Part shown: positions 44,301 through 55,939 of the stretch, one piece after another
Layout: each line of letters begins with the position of its first letter
Numbering within the stretch: the stretch's first letter is position 1
Origin: Chionoecetes opilio
Taxonomy: Eukaryota > Arthropoda > Malacostraca > Decapoda > Majidae
Assembly (NCBI GenBank): GCA_016584305.1
Contig: JACEEZ010006452.1
Coordinates: forward strand, 24,280 to 88,279
DNA length: 64,000 bases
Reading direction: 5' to 3'
Notes under the pieces: model-generated
Told to the model about the DNA's origin: nothing
What the model saw: only the letters and a program-made list of their open reading frames with translations
The model's database searches: none
Position numbers and translations under genes: made by a program

Positions 44301-44980
44301 AGAAAGTACCGATGATGTAGGTAAGAGTCCTGGGACGTGTGAAAGCCCACTACCAAAATAATACCAATATATATACGGCCACATTTCACAAAGCTAAACA
44401 CATAGCAGAACCTCCCAAGCAACAAAGGCATACTACCTAAATATTAAAATCTAAGCTATATGTCATAGGGTAGCAAAATATGAGATATACATTCTTAGGG
44501 GAATCCTGCAATATATTATGACCGATTTGGGTTACCCTGTCTTCCCTGACATTTGAACTATCGTTACAGTATAATTTTCATCACATTCACTGCACTGTGA
44601 ATATTGTATGTAGGTACATGCTCCATAATATTTGCTTTCCCTACAAATCCTTTTAATTTTTTAAATAACTATTGATAAATTTACGATTTTGTTTTGCCCA
44701 CAAAAAACCAATATTTTTCCCCTCAAAACCTTTCTTGTAAAAGAGGGGTGCGTTCTTATGCGGAGGTGCGTCTTATGGACGGCAAATTTACGGTACAGTC
44801 TAAAAGTATAGTCATTGATGATCATAAAATGCTCTCCTGGATGCCTGGCCTCTAACTCACTGACTCACATCATCACACCTACCTTACCCCTTGAAACAAA
44901 AAAAAAAGAGGAGGAGGAGGAGGAGGTCCGAATAATGTCTAAGTACGAAGTATTGAGGGTCTAATACGAGAGGATTTACG
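41340..44980. mobile_element. Tigger-like F10 element, copy b, hosting F5b
   Basis: The left end CAGTAAACCTTCCGTATTCG and the reverse complement of the right end (CGTAAATCCTCTCGTATTAG) are flanked by TA. The interior has F5b (42459-44793), an F3-like stretch (41925-42010, 'tttaggtcagtgtag') and a segment at 41640-41870 similar to 21740-21890. A GGA run lies at 44909-44928. Confidence 0.7.
42459..44793. mobile_element. Tigger-like F5 element, copy b
   Basis: The left end CTGTAATTGCCGGCGGCTAA and the right end (reverse complement CCGTAAATTTGCCGTCCATA) are flanked by TA. It is inverted relative to copy a. About 0.9 kb of extra sequence (42800-43730) has no recognised content. Confidence 0.75.
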
Positions 44981-46366
44981 TATATACAAAAACGTATTCT
45001 TAACGAAGCTAAAGGCTTAGTAGTGCAGTACAGTTGATTATGGGAAAAAATTTAATAAATATAACAAGAGCCCAAAAAAACTCAGTTCTAGTTTGTTTGG
45101 TAGTCAGCTGGGGTGGGCGAGGCGACCTCCCCCAGTGTGTTGACGGCCCCCCATGATTGATTGATTCATTGATTGCTTGCTTGCTTTTGTCTCTGTGACA
45201 CATACCGCCCTGTATAACCGACTACTACCCGTGCTGCTTGTCCTGCACATTCACCGCATATAACATCTCCAGTGTTTACAATATGTGTCAATATCCCACC
45301 ACGTTAACCAGGGACGCCGTATATAGTCGACCCCTAGTTTTGGAGAGATTTTTTCAGTTCAGCGTACGACTTGTTATGCCGCAGATACGTAAACTTTACA
45401 TATAAATGTAAACAAAATACGACCGCTGAGCAGGCTGCCCACCTGGGGGTGCGCGAACACATGGACGGGGTCGGACAGGAGGGTTCGGAACGCCGGACAA
45501 CTTTGTGATTAGGACTGGACTTGGCATTTTCCGTGACTCAGACATATCCCTGGAACTCGGATTTTGACAGGCAAATCCGATAATCCGGGAAATGGAGTGG
45601 TCCCGGGAAAACGAGGGTTGAGTGTATTTAATTTGCTCCATTATCTTTAGTTAGTATAGTTACTGTAATTAATTTTATATTCATGATATGCAGTAATGTC
45701 TGTGAAAATGATGTATGTTCATGTTTCCTAAAAATATCATCGTTAGTTTGATTAATAACCATGTCAGAGTGGGGGGGGGAGGGGGGGGGGGGGGACAGAG
45801 CCCCTTCTGTGACATCTTGCCTCAACACATCCATGCCCATACGGTCCGACGGGAACAGCTCAGCATGCGCATGGTGTATTGAAAAACCTCACCATTTTCA
45901 ACACAACCACACAACTAACACAGCACGCGTCAAGAAGCACAGTGGGATGGGGCTTAATGATGAACGGTTGTATGCGATGGTATTATAGGATTGCTTCGTT
46001 TTGGTTGAGATTGAGATTTTATCTATGTACTCTTGGCTTCAGTTGAGAAGAATGCTTCAGTGCGATAAAGTGGGGGGGGGGGCCGGCCTTTTACCAGAGT
46101 GAAGCCAAAGGAAGTGCGTGGCCATCGAGACTTATCAATAAGACCAAACACACAACTTCTCTTGGCGGCATCAATCAAGCTTGGCTCATGAATGAGAGCG
46201 GAATGATGCACAGGCCCCAGCCATTACAGTAAGGAATGATCACTTGGGAGATGTGGAATCAAGTTGTTCGTCTAAATATGAAATTAGTAATGAGATTTGA
46301 GGTACAGAGTATAATTATCGAATGAAATCTATGTTCCAACATTTCTATACGATTTTCTTCCCTCAG
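44981..46366. other. Intergenic, with an F2 right-end fragment at 45410-45628
   Basis: 45410-45628 has 'aaatacgaccgctgagc', 'ccggacaacttt', 'caaatccgataatccggg' and the ending GAGGGTTGAGTGTA, so it is an F2 right part. A G-run is at 45772-45794. No gene. Confidence 0.55.
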
Positions 46367-46605
46367 ACACTTGGGCCCAATGCTACACACCATTTGCTGG
46401 AATTACGATCAACGGACACAAACTACCATGAAATTCGTATTGTCCATAGGTGCCACATGTGAAGATAAGATCTGTAGATTGGACTTCACCCTCAACCTTC
46501 CAGAGATGCAATTGCACAGGTTTCGTCGAAACACATTGATCTCTTCCGTCAACGAAACAGGACCAAAGGAGCTGATATTTGAGCATTATGCAGGCTATCG
46601 AAACA
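46367..46605 (+). CDS. Orphan internal exon of an unrecognised gene
   Basis: A polypyrimidine acceptor (gattttcttccctcag) ends at 46366 and a donor GTAAGG starts at 46606. One frame is open throughout: HLGPMLHTICWNYDQRTQTT, then SIGATCEDKICRLDFTLNLP, RRNTLISSVNETGPKELIFE and HYAGYRN. It has four Cys, and NETG is a possible N-glycosylation site. No family is recognised. A second frame is open for the first 30 codons only. No partner exon is found nearby. Confidence 0.5.
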
Positions 46606-46855
46606 GTAAGGAATTTTTAAGTTGGCATATGAAATGATTGAATGTGTATGTGAAAGAATGCTTGGCATAGATTTGCATCAAAAATCTCTGTTTTTTAACC
46701 AACTCATTCATCTGATAGCTGTATGAAGCCTGGCTGAGTTTTGTCATTATATTTATCTGTAAGATACTCTATATTCTCACTTGCTATAATGTATAGATAA
46801 CAAGCATGATTAGGCTTACCCTACTATTATGTTTTGAATCAACTCTTTGCAATGA

Positions 46856-47305
46856 CAGGTTGAAGTTCCCCCCAAACTCGGCAACCTCGCGGACCAGCGC
46901 CGAGTTCCGAGTAATGGAATTTCCGACTTTTAGAACGTAACCAGCCAACTTCTTCAAAAGAGTCAATTTTCTCAGGAAATAGTTAACACATTGTCTTCCT
47001 TTCTTTTCACTTCCACAGTAGGTGTTCCGGACGTTTGGGAGCCATAATGACCAATAAAGACCTGTAGAAGTACACAAAATAAACAGTGTACACAAATTTC
47101 ACAGTCACAACACCACCCTGAACAATACAACGAAAACAAATCGGCGGGAGAAACCAAATCTGCCTAGTGTGGTGGCACCCAGCCGCAGCACCGCAACTAC
47201 GCTGCCGGGGTTGGGTGTTCTGCCGTGGTTTTGGAAAATCCGGAAACCATAGCCGAGTTGGGTGTTGCCGAGTCTTGGGATGCCGAAGTTTGGAACTTCA
47301 ACCTG
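46856..47305. mobile_element. MITE, 450 bp
   Basis: Starts CAGGTTGAAGTTCC and ends GGAACTTCAACCTG, with 'ctcggca' words inside both ends. No TA at the flanks is visible. No coding. Confidence 0.7.
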
Positions 47306-47689
47306 TCCCATTGAGACCTTCCAGGGTTAATCCCTTTAAGCAACCCACACTCGGTGTTCCACAAATATTTGAAAGAATGCGTCCTTTTTTCATTTGGTGG
47401 CATAAGCACCTTTGGTTGGTACATAAAAAAGAGAAAGGTAAATCTGATAGGATATTAAACTTTGAAAATTGAATGAAAACTATATAAAGGGAAAGCGAAT
47501 GAGAATAATTGTATTGAAGGAGGAGGAAGTGTAAAAGGGAGAAAGAGGAAATCAGAGAGACCTTGGAACAGTTCTATAATGAAATTATACTATTTTTCAA
47601 TAAGTCATGGGTGCAATGGTTTGTGTCTTTACCTAGTGTCTAAACATAGGAGGTAAGAGCATGCCTACTACCGTCCTTACCGCTACAAC

Positions 47690-47780
47690 ATTTTATTTAT
47701 TGTTTTCTTAGAAATTTCTTTACAAAAATCAGTGGTGGGTCTTCCAAGATGCAGCGTCTTATAAAGCCGTAAATACGGTA
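47690..47780. mobile_element. Tigger-like F4 right end
   Basis: 'gtgggtcttccaagatgcag' and 'cgtcttataaagccgtaaatacggta' match the right end at 13955-14002. The left part is not identified. 47306-47689 shows nothing else. Confidence 0.55.
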
Positions 47781-47812
47781 TGCCCTTCACAGTTTGGGGG
47801 ATCCACATACAA

Positions 47813-48003
47813 GCTCTCCTAATACAGTTGTGGTGCTAAAACTATAATATTCTATCTCTCCTAAACAGTTGTGGTGCCTTAAAAACTATAATATCTCATC
47901 TCTCCTAAACAGTTTGTGGTGCTTAATAACACTATATATCTCTATCATCCTAACACAGTTGTGGTGCCACTAAACACTATAATATCTCATCCTCCTAAAC
48001 AGG
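47813..48003. repeat. Minisatellite, about 47 bp unit, four copies
   Basis: 'ctcctaa.acagttgtggtg' recurs four times, each followed by 'ctataatatct'. The copies differ by one-base gaps. Confidence 0.85.
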
Positions 48004-48019
48004 GTTGAGTCAAAAAGAT

Positions 48020-48440
48020 TTTTGTCTAATAAACTCCCACGCCTTGCTGCTCTATCTTCAATCGTTAAATCACCGCCACAATGTTGGTTTCTCTTACTAT
48101 CTTCTACCATTATTTTCATGCTCACTGCGCATCAGAACTTGCTAACTGCTGCTACCCCCCCGCCCACGGCTTGCTGCCACAAGACTTTGTACTCATTATC
48201 CATCCCAATTCTGTTCATCATTCCTAAATGCAAGAGTAAATCAGTGTCCCTTACATTTTTCATCCATCCACTGGTAAACTCTAGAACTCTCTTCCTATTC
48301 TATTTTTTACCTTTCCTATGACTTTAAATAGTTTCCAGAGAGAAGTAACAGGACATTTCTGAACTAAATTGCCCACACCTATTTTCTTTATTCTCTTACT
48401 CTCTTATTAATAAGGATGGCAACTAAAACATGCTTTTGTT
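48020..48440 (+). pseudogene. LINE C-terminus and 3' end
   Basis: 'catccactggtaaactctag', 'actctcttcctattc' and 'aacaggacatttctgaac' match 23070-23180. The 99-codon open frame here is out of the LINE frame. Confidence 0.6.
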
Positions 48441-48442
48441 TC

Positions 48443-48608
48443 ACGGTAGTTTACGGTTTATAAAGACACCTTTCCCAAAAAATCCCCTGAAAAAACACTC
48501 GTGCCACAGACCCCGAATGTGTAGGAGGTTAGGTTAGGTATGCTATTCAATCAGCTCTTATATGATGCACCTCAGGAATCTTATTACCTCGTTACAAGTA
48601 TTTTGAAT
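48443..48608. mobile_element. Tigger-like F4 left end
   Basis: 'tttacggtttataaagacac', 'aaatcccctgaaaaaacact' and 'gtgtaggaggttaggtt' match 11395-11580. Confidence 0.6.
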
Positions 48609-49820
48609 AAAGACATGCCATCGGTTTTCCGAACCTTAATCGTTACCAAAAAGTTGTTCTAAAACCGAACACATTTTCACATAAGAAACAATATAAAATG
48701 GTAAGTTTAATCCATTGCCTGACCCCCAAATAAAGACATTTTTTACAAAAATGAAAATTTAAACTAACCGAAACTCTCCGCTTTGTTGATACTCACGTCA
48801 CTAACTTTTAACCTAAACCTAAGCCCCTACGCTTAAACCTCCTGGAACTAATTTTAGCCAAATCTGCGCATTAGATAAGTGTCCCGGTAAGGGAAGGACA
48901 GAGGCGATTGCAGGTCACCAAGAGGGAAGAAGAGTGTTACGGCGCTCTAAATACATTGGGGTCGCTATATTCCCTGCATAAAAAGCAACAGTCATTATCA
49001 TTTGCAAAAGTTATTGTGATTTGGCGACAGAAGGCTCATAAAGAGAATGTTCCTAGATCCAAATAGGTAAACAAATCAGACTCCAATGGTGCTTACCGTA
49101 GATACACTTAGTCGCCAGGCGGCAATAATGTCGCAGCCGCCAACTATTACGAATTATAGCATCACTAATGATGTGTATGTGCCCACTGAAGATGAACCAC
49201 AGTAGTTTATATCATGACCTGTATAACTACTCTGTTCCAGTGTTGTTTTATGCTTTCGTGTTGCAAGTATATTATCGTTTTAAAATTTCGCTAATTGTTT
49301 TTTGGGCGACGACGACGGCGGAAGGACATTTCAGAAAATACCTAGGTTGGTCGCCACTCTGGTGATTATTTTTGTAATTTGTTCATTTATAGCCATAATA
49401 TGACACAGATTGAAGACACAAAATGGCATAGATCTCAGGATCAACCCATTCTAAACCTTCCTGAAATCATGGATGTAGGAAATGAAGTTATTAACGCCAC
49501 CACACGTCTTGCTACATCGGAAATAAAGTTGTCCTGAGGACTTCACAGTGTATTCTTTCGGTAGGGAGTTTCGGTCCAAGGTCAAAATAATACCGAAATA
49601 GACAACACAAGAAAAAATCACAAAATCAAAGAATAGTTCGTAGCGGATGTTACTAAGTGAGGGGCCGCGGGTGACTGAACGCCAGTGATGAGCACAGTGC
49701 CGCGAGTAGCTTGTTCGGCAACCGAGTTACGTACGGCAACCGGTGCAATATGAGTTTGAAATTTGTTCGTGAACCGATGTGTTAGAAAAGGGAGACGTTC
49801 GAAACCGAGGTTTGAGTGTA
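48609..49820. mobile_element. Tigger-like F12 element hosting a MITE
   Basis: The right end reads inward CACTCAAACCTCGGTTTCGA; the left end has 'catcggttttccgaacc'. The TIR is degraded. The MITE copy at 49098-49565 sits inside. Confidence 0.5.
49098..49565. mobile_element. Second copy of the 30722-31211 MITE
   Basis: 'tagtcgccaggcggcaataa', 'actattacgaattatagc' and 'gggcgacgacgacggcg' are shared with the first copy. The right TIR is damaged. Confidence 0.75.
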
Positions 49821-49821
49821 C

Positions 49822-50889
49822 TTATTTTATAGAACGGGGACGGGAGAGTTTCGATTCGACCAAACAATTTTTACATAGGTTAATGTGTTCATACAGATGC
49901 GAATGAGACTGATTTCTGGTTTAAGGTAATAGAACTAATAAGCCAGAATTTTTATTTTCTAATTCTTTGTGCCCTTGTTAAATGTTCATAGACGAGGTGG
50001 TTGTTCATAAAAATTCTTATGTACATATTCTTATAATTCATTTAAGTTTGGTTGCGTGGCCTTATAATGACTCAGTAAACCACATTATTTTGTGAAGTTT
50101 TGTTGAGTGGCCATAGACGTCAAGGGTATGAATAGTCATCGGTTTGACACATGTGGAAATTGTTTATCACAAACATATTTATTTAAGTGTGAGTCTTTAC
50201 TAATCAAAACCCAGTTCTATCTCATTCCCGACACAATGCACCAGCTAATCAACTACACTAGGAATAATTATCGGTGGATAGGTGGGTTGAATCGCTGTAG
50301 GCTTTTATAAATACTGCCTGTTCTTGTGATACGAAAGTGGTCAGCGCCGTGATCCAGGCGACCCGTGATCAAGACGACTTTGATAGCCGATGGCGGAAAG
50401 TGGGAGCGTCTCAGGTGGGTTCACACCAAGTACATGACGCACGGCTATAAATCACGTGTTGAATTTCTAAATATCTATTGATTATCAATATATGGACAAA
50501 TTAACGTATGTACAAATGCTCATCAATAATCAGAGGAAAGATGGTAAATACCATGAGGGCCTGGAATGATAATGGATTTCTCCAGTGGCGCGACGAGTTC
50601 CCCTGCTACCAATACTATGCACGTGTCTAATTACAGGTGGCCTAGAAATCTAATGACGATAGCTAATGATAAAAAACCGCTCTTCAAAACCAAGGTGCTA
50701 AATATTATATATAAAGGTGCAAAGGCTAATATTACTGGGAATGTTCAATTCTTCTATCCAGCACTTATCATTACTCAAAATACCTTAATTTTAGAACCCC
50801 CTTACCATATGAAATTATTGGCAGCGAGCGACGCTGTCGTTATTACCATAAGACCCGGGGAACCAAGTGTTCGCCAAAAAGTGTATAAC
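49822..50889. other. No gene recognised
   Basis: AT-rich with a 110-codon open frame (50566-50898) that has no known motif. I leave it uncalled. Confidence 0.4.
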
Positions 50890-51140
50890 TACTACTAATT
50901 ATGTTGGATTGAGCTAAAATTTGACATGAAGTAGTGTTGTCAAAAATCAATGGGGGTCGTCGGAGCATTTTTTTGCTAAAACAAGCCCTTAATGAGTATT
51001 AGCGTAAATACTCCTAATTATTTTCGGATGAGCTGACATTCGACATCCAAGTTATGGTAGTGCTGTCAAAAAATCAATGGGGGTCTGTATAACAAAACTT
51101 TTGCATTAGAACCAAGCCCTTAATGAGTAATTCACGTAAT
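50890..51140. repeat. Tandem duplication, about 120 bp, two copies
   Basis: 'tcaaaa(a)atcaatgggggtc' and 'caagcccttaatgagta' occur in both halves with many small differences. Confidence 0.7.
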
Positions 51141-52280
51141 GAGTTAATGGCTGGAAAGTTGCTCGCTGTCATTCCAGCCGCAAGACTGAGCCAAAAAGCA
51201 AGGGGCCGGAGGCTGGATGTCTATACTTGATATATTACACAGTCCTACTCCCCCCTATGAGTGAGCGGACAATAATCCCTAACTAGGGGGGGGGGGAACA
51301 CAAACCACCACTCAAACCAAATTATGAGAGGGTGTTTGGTGGATAATTTCCACACTTGTATAAATATTCTTGATATATAGTTTATTAAATACTCCCAGTG
51401 GGCACCAGCAAAGTTTTAAAAGAAAAAAGAAGCACAGAGTCTTGAGCCAGAGTCCTCCCAGACAGGACCCAGACCGATTATGTATCTTTTAAAACAGATA
51501 AATATTCTAATCTGACTTTACAGCTATATCATGGACTTTACGATGGTTTGAGTTCTATAAGGCATAAATATTAATAGATCCTAGTTGTTGCTGATCGTTA
51601 TGTACCCTATACATAACAGATCTTGCAAGGTGGTAAATATGTGAAATCTAAGCAGTTTACGCGATATATTCTGTAAGTAAAAATAACATTAGAAAATACA
51701 TAACTCCTTATTGTTTTCTCAGATAGTGACTAGTCCGCATACATGAGTTTAAGAGACAAAACATAACCTTCTGTGCCCAATTGTTTTCCTTTGCGCCTGT
51801 AGTCGCTGTCGATGGTGAACCCCCCCTACCCCCCACTCCCCCCCCCCCCCCCCCCCCCTATTTTGACGAAAATAGTGATTTGTTGTTTCATTACCCCTTT
51901 GTGGTGTACCACTGGGAGATTCAAATAAAAGTATAGATCAAGAAATATTCATACAAAGTGTCGCATAAACTCCTGAATCTACTATGGATCCCTTGGACGT
52001 CTATGGCAACATCAAACAAAAACTTCACAAAATATGTTGTTACCTCATTATAAGGCCGAAACCAACTTTAAATGGAATTAAAAAAATAGTAATACTAATG
52101 TTATGAACAACCACTCTTATATGAACAAACTCCAAGGTCCACAAAAGAAATTAGGAAATTAAAATTCTGGCATGTATGTAGCAATCTATTCCTTAAACAA
52201 AACAGTTCATTCAACAGAGACGACCTCGTTAGCGCACCAATTTCTCGTTTTATGTGGAACCATAGGTTTACCTGCATAGT
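51141..52280. other. No gene recognised; G and C homopolymers
   Basis: A poly-C tract lies at 51838-51858 and a short G-run at 51289-51297. The rest is AT-rich. 52280-52520 is GC-richer, with a short minus-strand open frame of no known type. Confidence 0.45.
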
Positions 52281-52559
52281 CCGTCAGCCGGCCAACTTTC
52301 GGCTTGCGGCGGCATGTGGCGTTACCACATGGTGTCTGGAAACGTTACCCTGAACCAATCCTTCCCACACGTTGAATCTGTAAAAGACAATACGGTGTGG
52401 AGTAGGGCAAGGAAAAAGGTTTAAAGATGGGAGATGCGCAATGCTGCGCTCTGGCATTCGGTGCCTACATCTCCGGGCATTAGCCCTTAGTGCCTGGTGA
52501 AATCTTTTGAGTGGCATGGTGAGGACCGTTACCCCGGGACACAGGGCTTAATGTGACAA

Positions 52560-52745
52560 CCAGGTTACCACGTTACCTTCCCCAGGTTACCCAGGTACCC
52601 ATTTATCAACCCCGAAGAGAAGGAAGAACAGCTGGGTAGGTGGTCACCGACTTGCCTGGTGTCTGGCTTCGAAACAGGCCCGCAGATTCGTAAGCCAGGC
52701 ACGCTAGCCACTGCACCACGGACCGGTGACAAGTAGGGGCAAGGG
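52560..52745 (-). mobile_element. Second type of tRNA-derived SINE, head part, minus strand
   Basis: On the minus strand: 'ccgtggtgcagtggctagcg' (A box), 'ctggcttacgaatctgcggg', then 'gtttcgaagcc' (degenerate B box). The tail has 'gataaatgggtacctgggt'. It differs from the common SINE. Confidence 0.65.
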
Positions 52746-53093
52746 GGCGCCCACAATTTGTTGGCTGGGCAATTTGATGTTTCCTGTCCAGAGTTGATGA
52801 GAGAGAGTATGGGATGGGAGCCTGCATATGCGACTCGCACGTGCGTGATAACAGGGCCAGGGCATCGTAGGGTGGGCGATGCGATTCACCCCGTTGCATA
52901 TGCCCTCAGAATTGATGATTATGATACTAGTTTCATAAAAAAAATGTAATATACTCCCAAATTAGGCTATTTATTGCTGTACGCTACTAATTATACCTCA
53001 TTCTAACTGCCCAGCTCTCATCTGAGGGAAACCTAGGTCATGTTTTGTGACATCTGGAAAGGGCTTTGAAATCTATTTTTTTCACATGTACAG

Positions 53094-53231
53094 ATTTTTG
53101 GTGATGTATTTGAAGAAGCAGTGAGGACAGTCTTCCTGCGTTCAGACACAGCCATCCTGGTTTTTAACTATCAGCAGTTGCGCAAGTATGCAGTGTTAAG
53201 AAGGAAAACTGCGCTTCAAATTTGCACAGAG
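53094..53231 (+). CDS. Orphan internal exon, 46 codons, phase 0-0
   Basis: The acceptor (tttttttcacatgtacag) ends at 53093 and the donor GAG|GTATAG starts at 53232. The exon reads IFGDVFEEAVRTVFLRSDTA followed by ILVFNYQQLRKYAVLRRKTA and LQICTE, without stop. It is a symmetrical exon. The pattern (amphipathic helix, hydrophobic strand, basic helix) looks like a folded domain, but I do not recognise it. No sign that it belongs to ANKS3. Confidence 0.5.
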
Positions 53232-53540
53232 GTATAGTTTTTTCTTGTTAGGTAAGAAAGATGTTGTATATGTGAAGGAGCCGTCTTTGGAGGGAATCAA
53301 TGCTTGAAAATGAAAGGGTATTGAGGAAATATAATGAATGATGGAAAAGAAAACAATTGTATCTGTCATAATAGTTTGTCAAATACAAGCAAGGGTAAAG
53401 AGCCATTTCCGCCGTTGACTCCATCATTTATATCACCTTTACAGCAGGGGTAGGCAGCCTTAGGCAAATGTGCCACACATGTTCGTGCTTGTCTTGGCAT
53501 GCAATGGATCCAAAGAACAAATAAAAATGAAAATTGAATA

Positions 53541-53690
53541 ATAGAGAGCGAGAGAGAGATGAGAGAGATGAATTTTTTGAGTTAGAGAGAGAGAAGAGAG
53601 AGAGGAGATGAGAGAGAGATGGAGAGAGAGAGAGAGAATGAGAGTGGGATTTTTTGGAGAGAGAGAGAGAGAGAGAGAGAATAATTTAGA
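53541..53690. repeat. (GA)n microsatellite, interrupted
   Basis: Long GA-rich tract with occasional T or A interruptions. 53232-53540 and 53691-54180 hold nothing recognised. Confidence 0.9.
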
Positions 53691-54180
53691 TTGTGGGGGA
53701 GGTTTGAGACCCTTTTTGGAAAAGAGTGTCTTCTACAGCGTAAATACAGTATATAACATGTACTGTAATTGTGAGTTTGAAACTTATTTGCAATTGTAAT
53801 CAAATCACATCCTTTTGGTTTGCCATGCGAAGTAGCGCTTCCTTGTTTCGGACCTTTTGGAGGGGTGGAAAGAAGCTTGAATTTTATGGTCAAGGCCCTG
53901 GCGACCTGGCACGCATTCCCTGGAGCCTCCAGAAACAGAGAGGAAATGGAAGGAAAAAAGGCAGTGGTGCTAGGTGAAAATTTGATTTTTGTGTATCGTT
54001 CGAGAAATTCAATATTATCAGTAATGGCACATAAACCATTCTGTAATAGACTAACCTATTGTGGAATGATCTATATATAACACCCTCTCAATTAATAGAG
54101 ATGGTTAGTTTGTTTCTCCTCCGTGTAATGAGGGAGTGTTATTTTCTCACCATAGGGGGAGGGAGTAGGAATGGTGTAGT

Positions 54181-54246
54181 CTATATATATATAGATATAT
54201 ATACTATATATTTATATAATATATATATCATATATACTATATATAT

Positions 54247-54288
<42 letters not shown>

Positions 54289-54306
54289 ATATATATATAT
54301 TATATA
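54181..54306. repeat. (AT)n tract
   Basis: Alternating AT with a few G and C. A second AT tract is at 54665-54712. Confidence 0.9.
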
Positions 54307-54308
54307 TA

Positions 54309-54664
54309 CTAGTAAAACCTCTCGTATTCGGCCCCTCATTATTCGGACTTTCGACATTATTTGGACTCCTTTTTTTTTTTTATTTAGTTATTTTTTTTTT
54401 TATTATTTTTATAGGGGTCGAAATTTCTAGCTATACTATACACACACCGATACACATTTTTTAAATTTTTTTTATCATAGTGTTTTTTATATATAGGGTC
54501 GCAATTCACTAGCTATAATCTATACCCTAGACTTGTTATTATTATTATTATTATTTTTTTTTTTTTTTACCACTTATCCCCCATAGATGAATCCCCCCAT
54601 TATTCGGATCCTTGCATACTCGGACCACTCCTAGCCCAATGAGTCCCAATATGAGAGTTTACTA
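54309..54664. mobile_element. Tigger-like F10 MITE, copy a
   Basis: 'agtaaaacctctcgtattcg' at the left and 'atgagagtttacta' at the right, with 'attattcgga' words at both ends and T-rich interior. It lies between the two AT tracts. Confidence 0.7.
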
Positions 54665-54666
54665 AT

Positions 54667-54698
<32 letters not shown>

Positions 54699-54715
54699 AT
54701 TATATAATTAATATA

Positions 54716-55110
54716 CACACAAAACCTCGATTCCGCGACCTCCATTCCCGATATCGGATTTGCATGACAAAATCTGAGGTCCGGGGATAGTCAGAGTATG
54801 TCAGACAAAAATTTTTTTGTTTTTTTTTTGTTTTTTTTTTTTTTTTTTTTATGTTGAAATGCCCGGTCTGTTCGTAAATTGAAAGTTGTCCGGGCGGTCC
54901 GAGCGTAGCTCCTGTCACTCCTGGTCGTAGGTCCACGACCTCCCGCCAGGTGGCAGCATGCTCAGCGGTCGTATTGTTACATTTGGGCACACGCATACTC
55001 ACGGTTCACCTGCACCGCCTCCGTCAGTACCCTGACTCCCACTGCCCCTGGCAGAACATCTCTGAGACTTGAACACGTTCTGCTGCCTCCACGCCAGTGG
55101 CAGCATGCCA
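54716..55110. mobile_element. Tigger-like F2 element, copy c, left part
   Basis: CACACAAAACCTCGATTCCG, T-run, 'aatgcccggtctgttcgtaa' and the minisatellite ('cctcccgccaggtggcagc' at 54940, again at 55085). The second unit is broken by the 55111-58898 element and goes on at 58899. Confidence 0.75.
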
Positions 55111-55298
55111 GTGGGTGGTCATTAGGCTATATGAGGAAAAATATTCTTTTAATTTTTGCTGGGACGCTCAAAATAATATTCCTTTAGAGGCAGAACTGTC
55201 ACGTAAAAAAATATAAAAAAATAAATATTTACTTATTTAGGGGTCGCCCAAGGAACTTTAACGTCACTTTTATTAACCATTACGGTTGTTTTGTCAAC

Positions 55299-55655
55299 AG
55301 GGACTGGTTATTTGGAGTCAACTTATGAATCGATTGAAATGATCAATCAAAAATCCCTTGAATGCAAGGACGAACTGATTTCACACCAACTTGTTTGATT
55401 CATGATGAATCATGATTGAATCAAAATCGCATAGAAGCAAAGACTGATTGAATCAAAAAAGACTGCAATCTAATTTCAATGGTGAATCAATGATCGGATA
55501 ACAAATATACATTTGATTCCCGTTGGAATCGGAAAGAATTCGTTTCTCAAAAGGATTATCATGATAAAACGCGGGACTGAATCATTTTAAATTCCAAAAT
55601 GCATCTTGATTGAATCATCCAAAAAAAGTTGAATCCCCAAAAATAACCAGTCTAT
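55299..55655. mobile_element. MITE rich in GATTGAATCA motifs
   Basis: Left 'ggactggttatttggagtca' and right 'gaatccccaaaaataaccag' are inverted. The palindrome-like GATTGAATCA occurs at least three times, with variants (gattcatgatgaatcatgat). This clustering of a subterminal motif is the style of hAT elements. Confidence 0.65.
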
Positions 55656-55939
55656 GCCAATAGCTGATCTAGTCTCACCTTCTCAACAAGCAGTTAGCAT
55701 AGCCGTCATTAAACGAGTGTTTTATGAATGTTTCTTACTGTGTTATTCACTTGTATTGTTCACTGTACCAGGCAGGCGTATTCATATGTACGTCACTGTA
55801 TCAGACAAAGGTGTTACCGCGTACACATGTACAGAAGCGTTTCAGTGTCAACTGGAGTGTGGACATCACTGACTGCATGCAGTTGTGTTTTCACATGTAC
55901 GTCACATGTACATAGCAGGTTGTTTACTGGACGGCTACG

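Noticed and set aside
50566..50898. 110-codon plus-strand frame
   Set aside because: No recognisable motif, no splice or promoter support, and it runs into a tandem duplication. Left uncalled.
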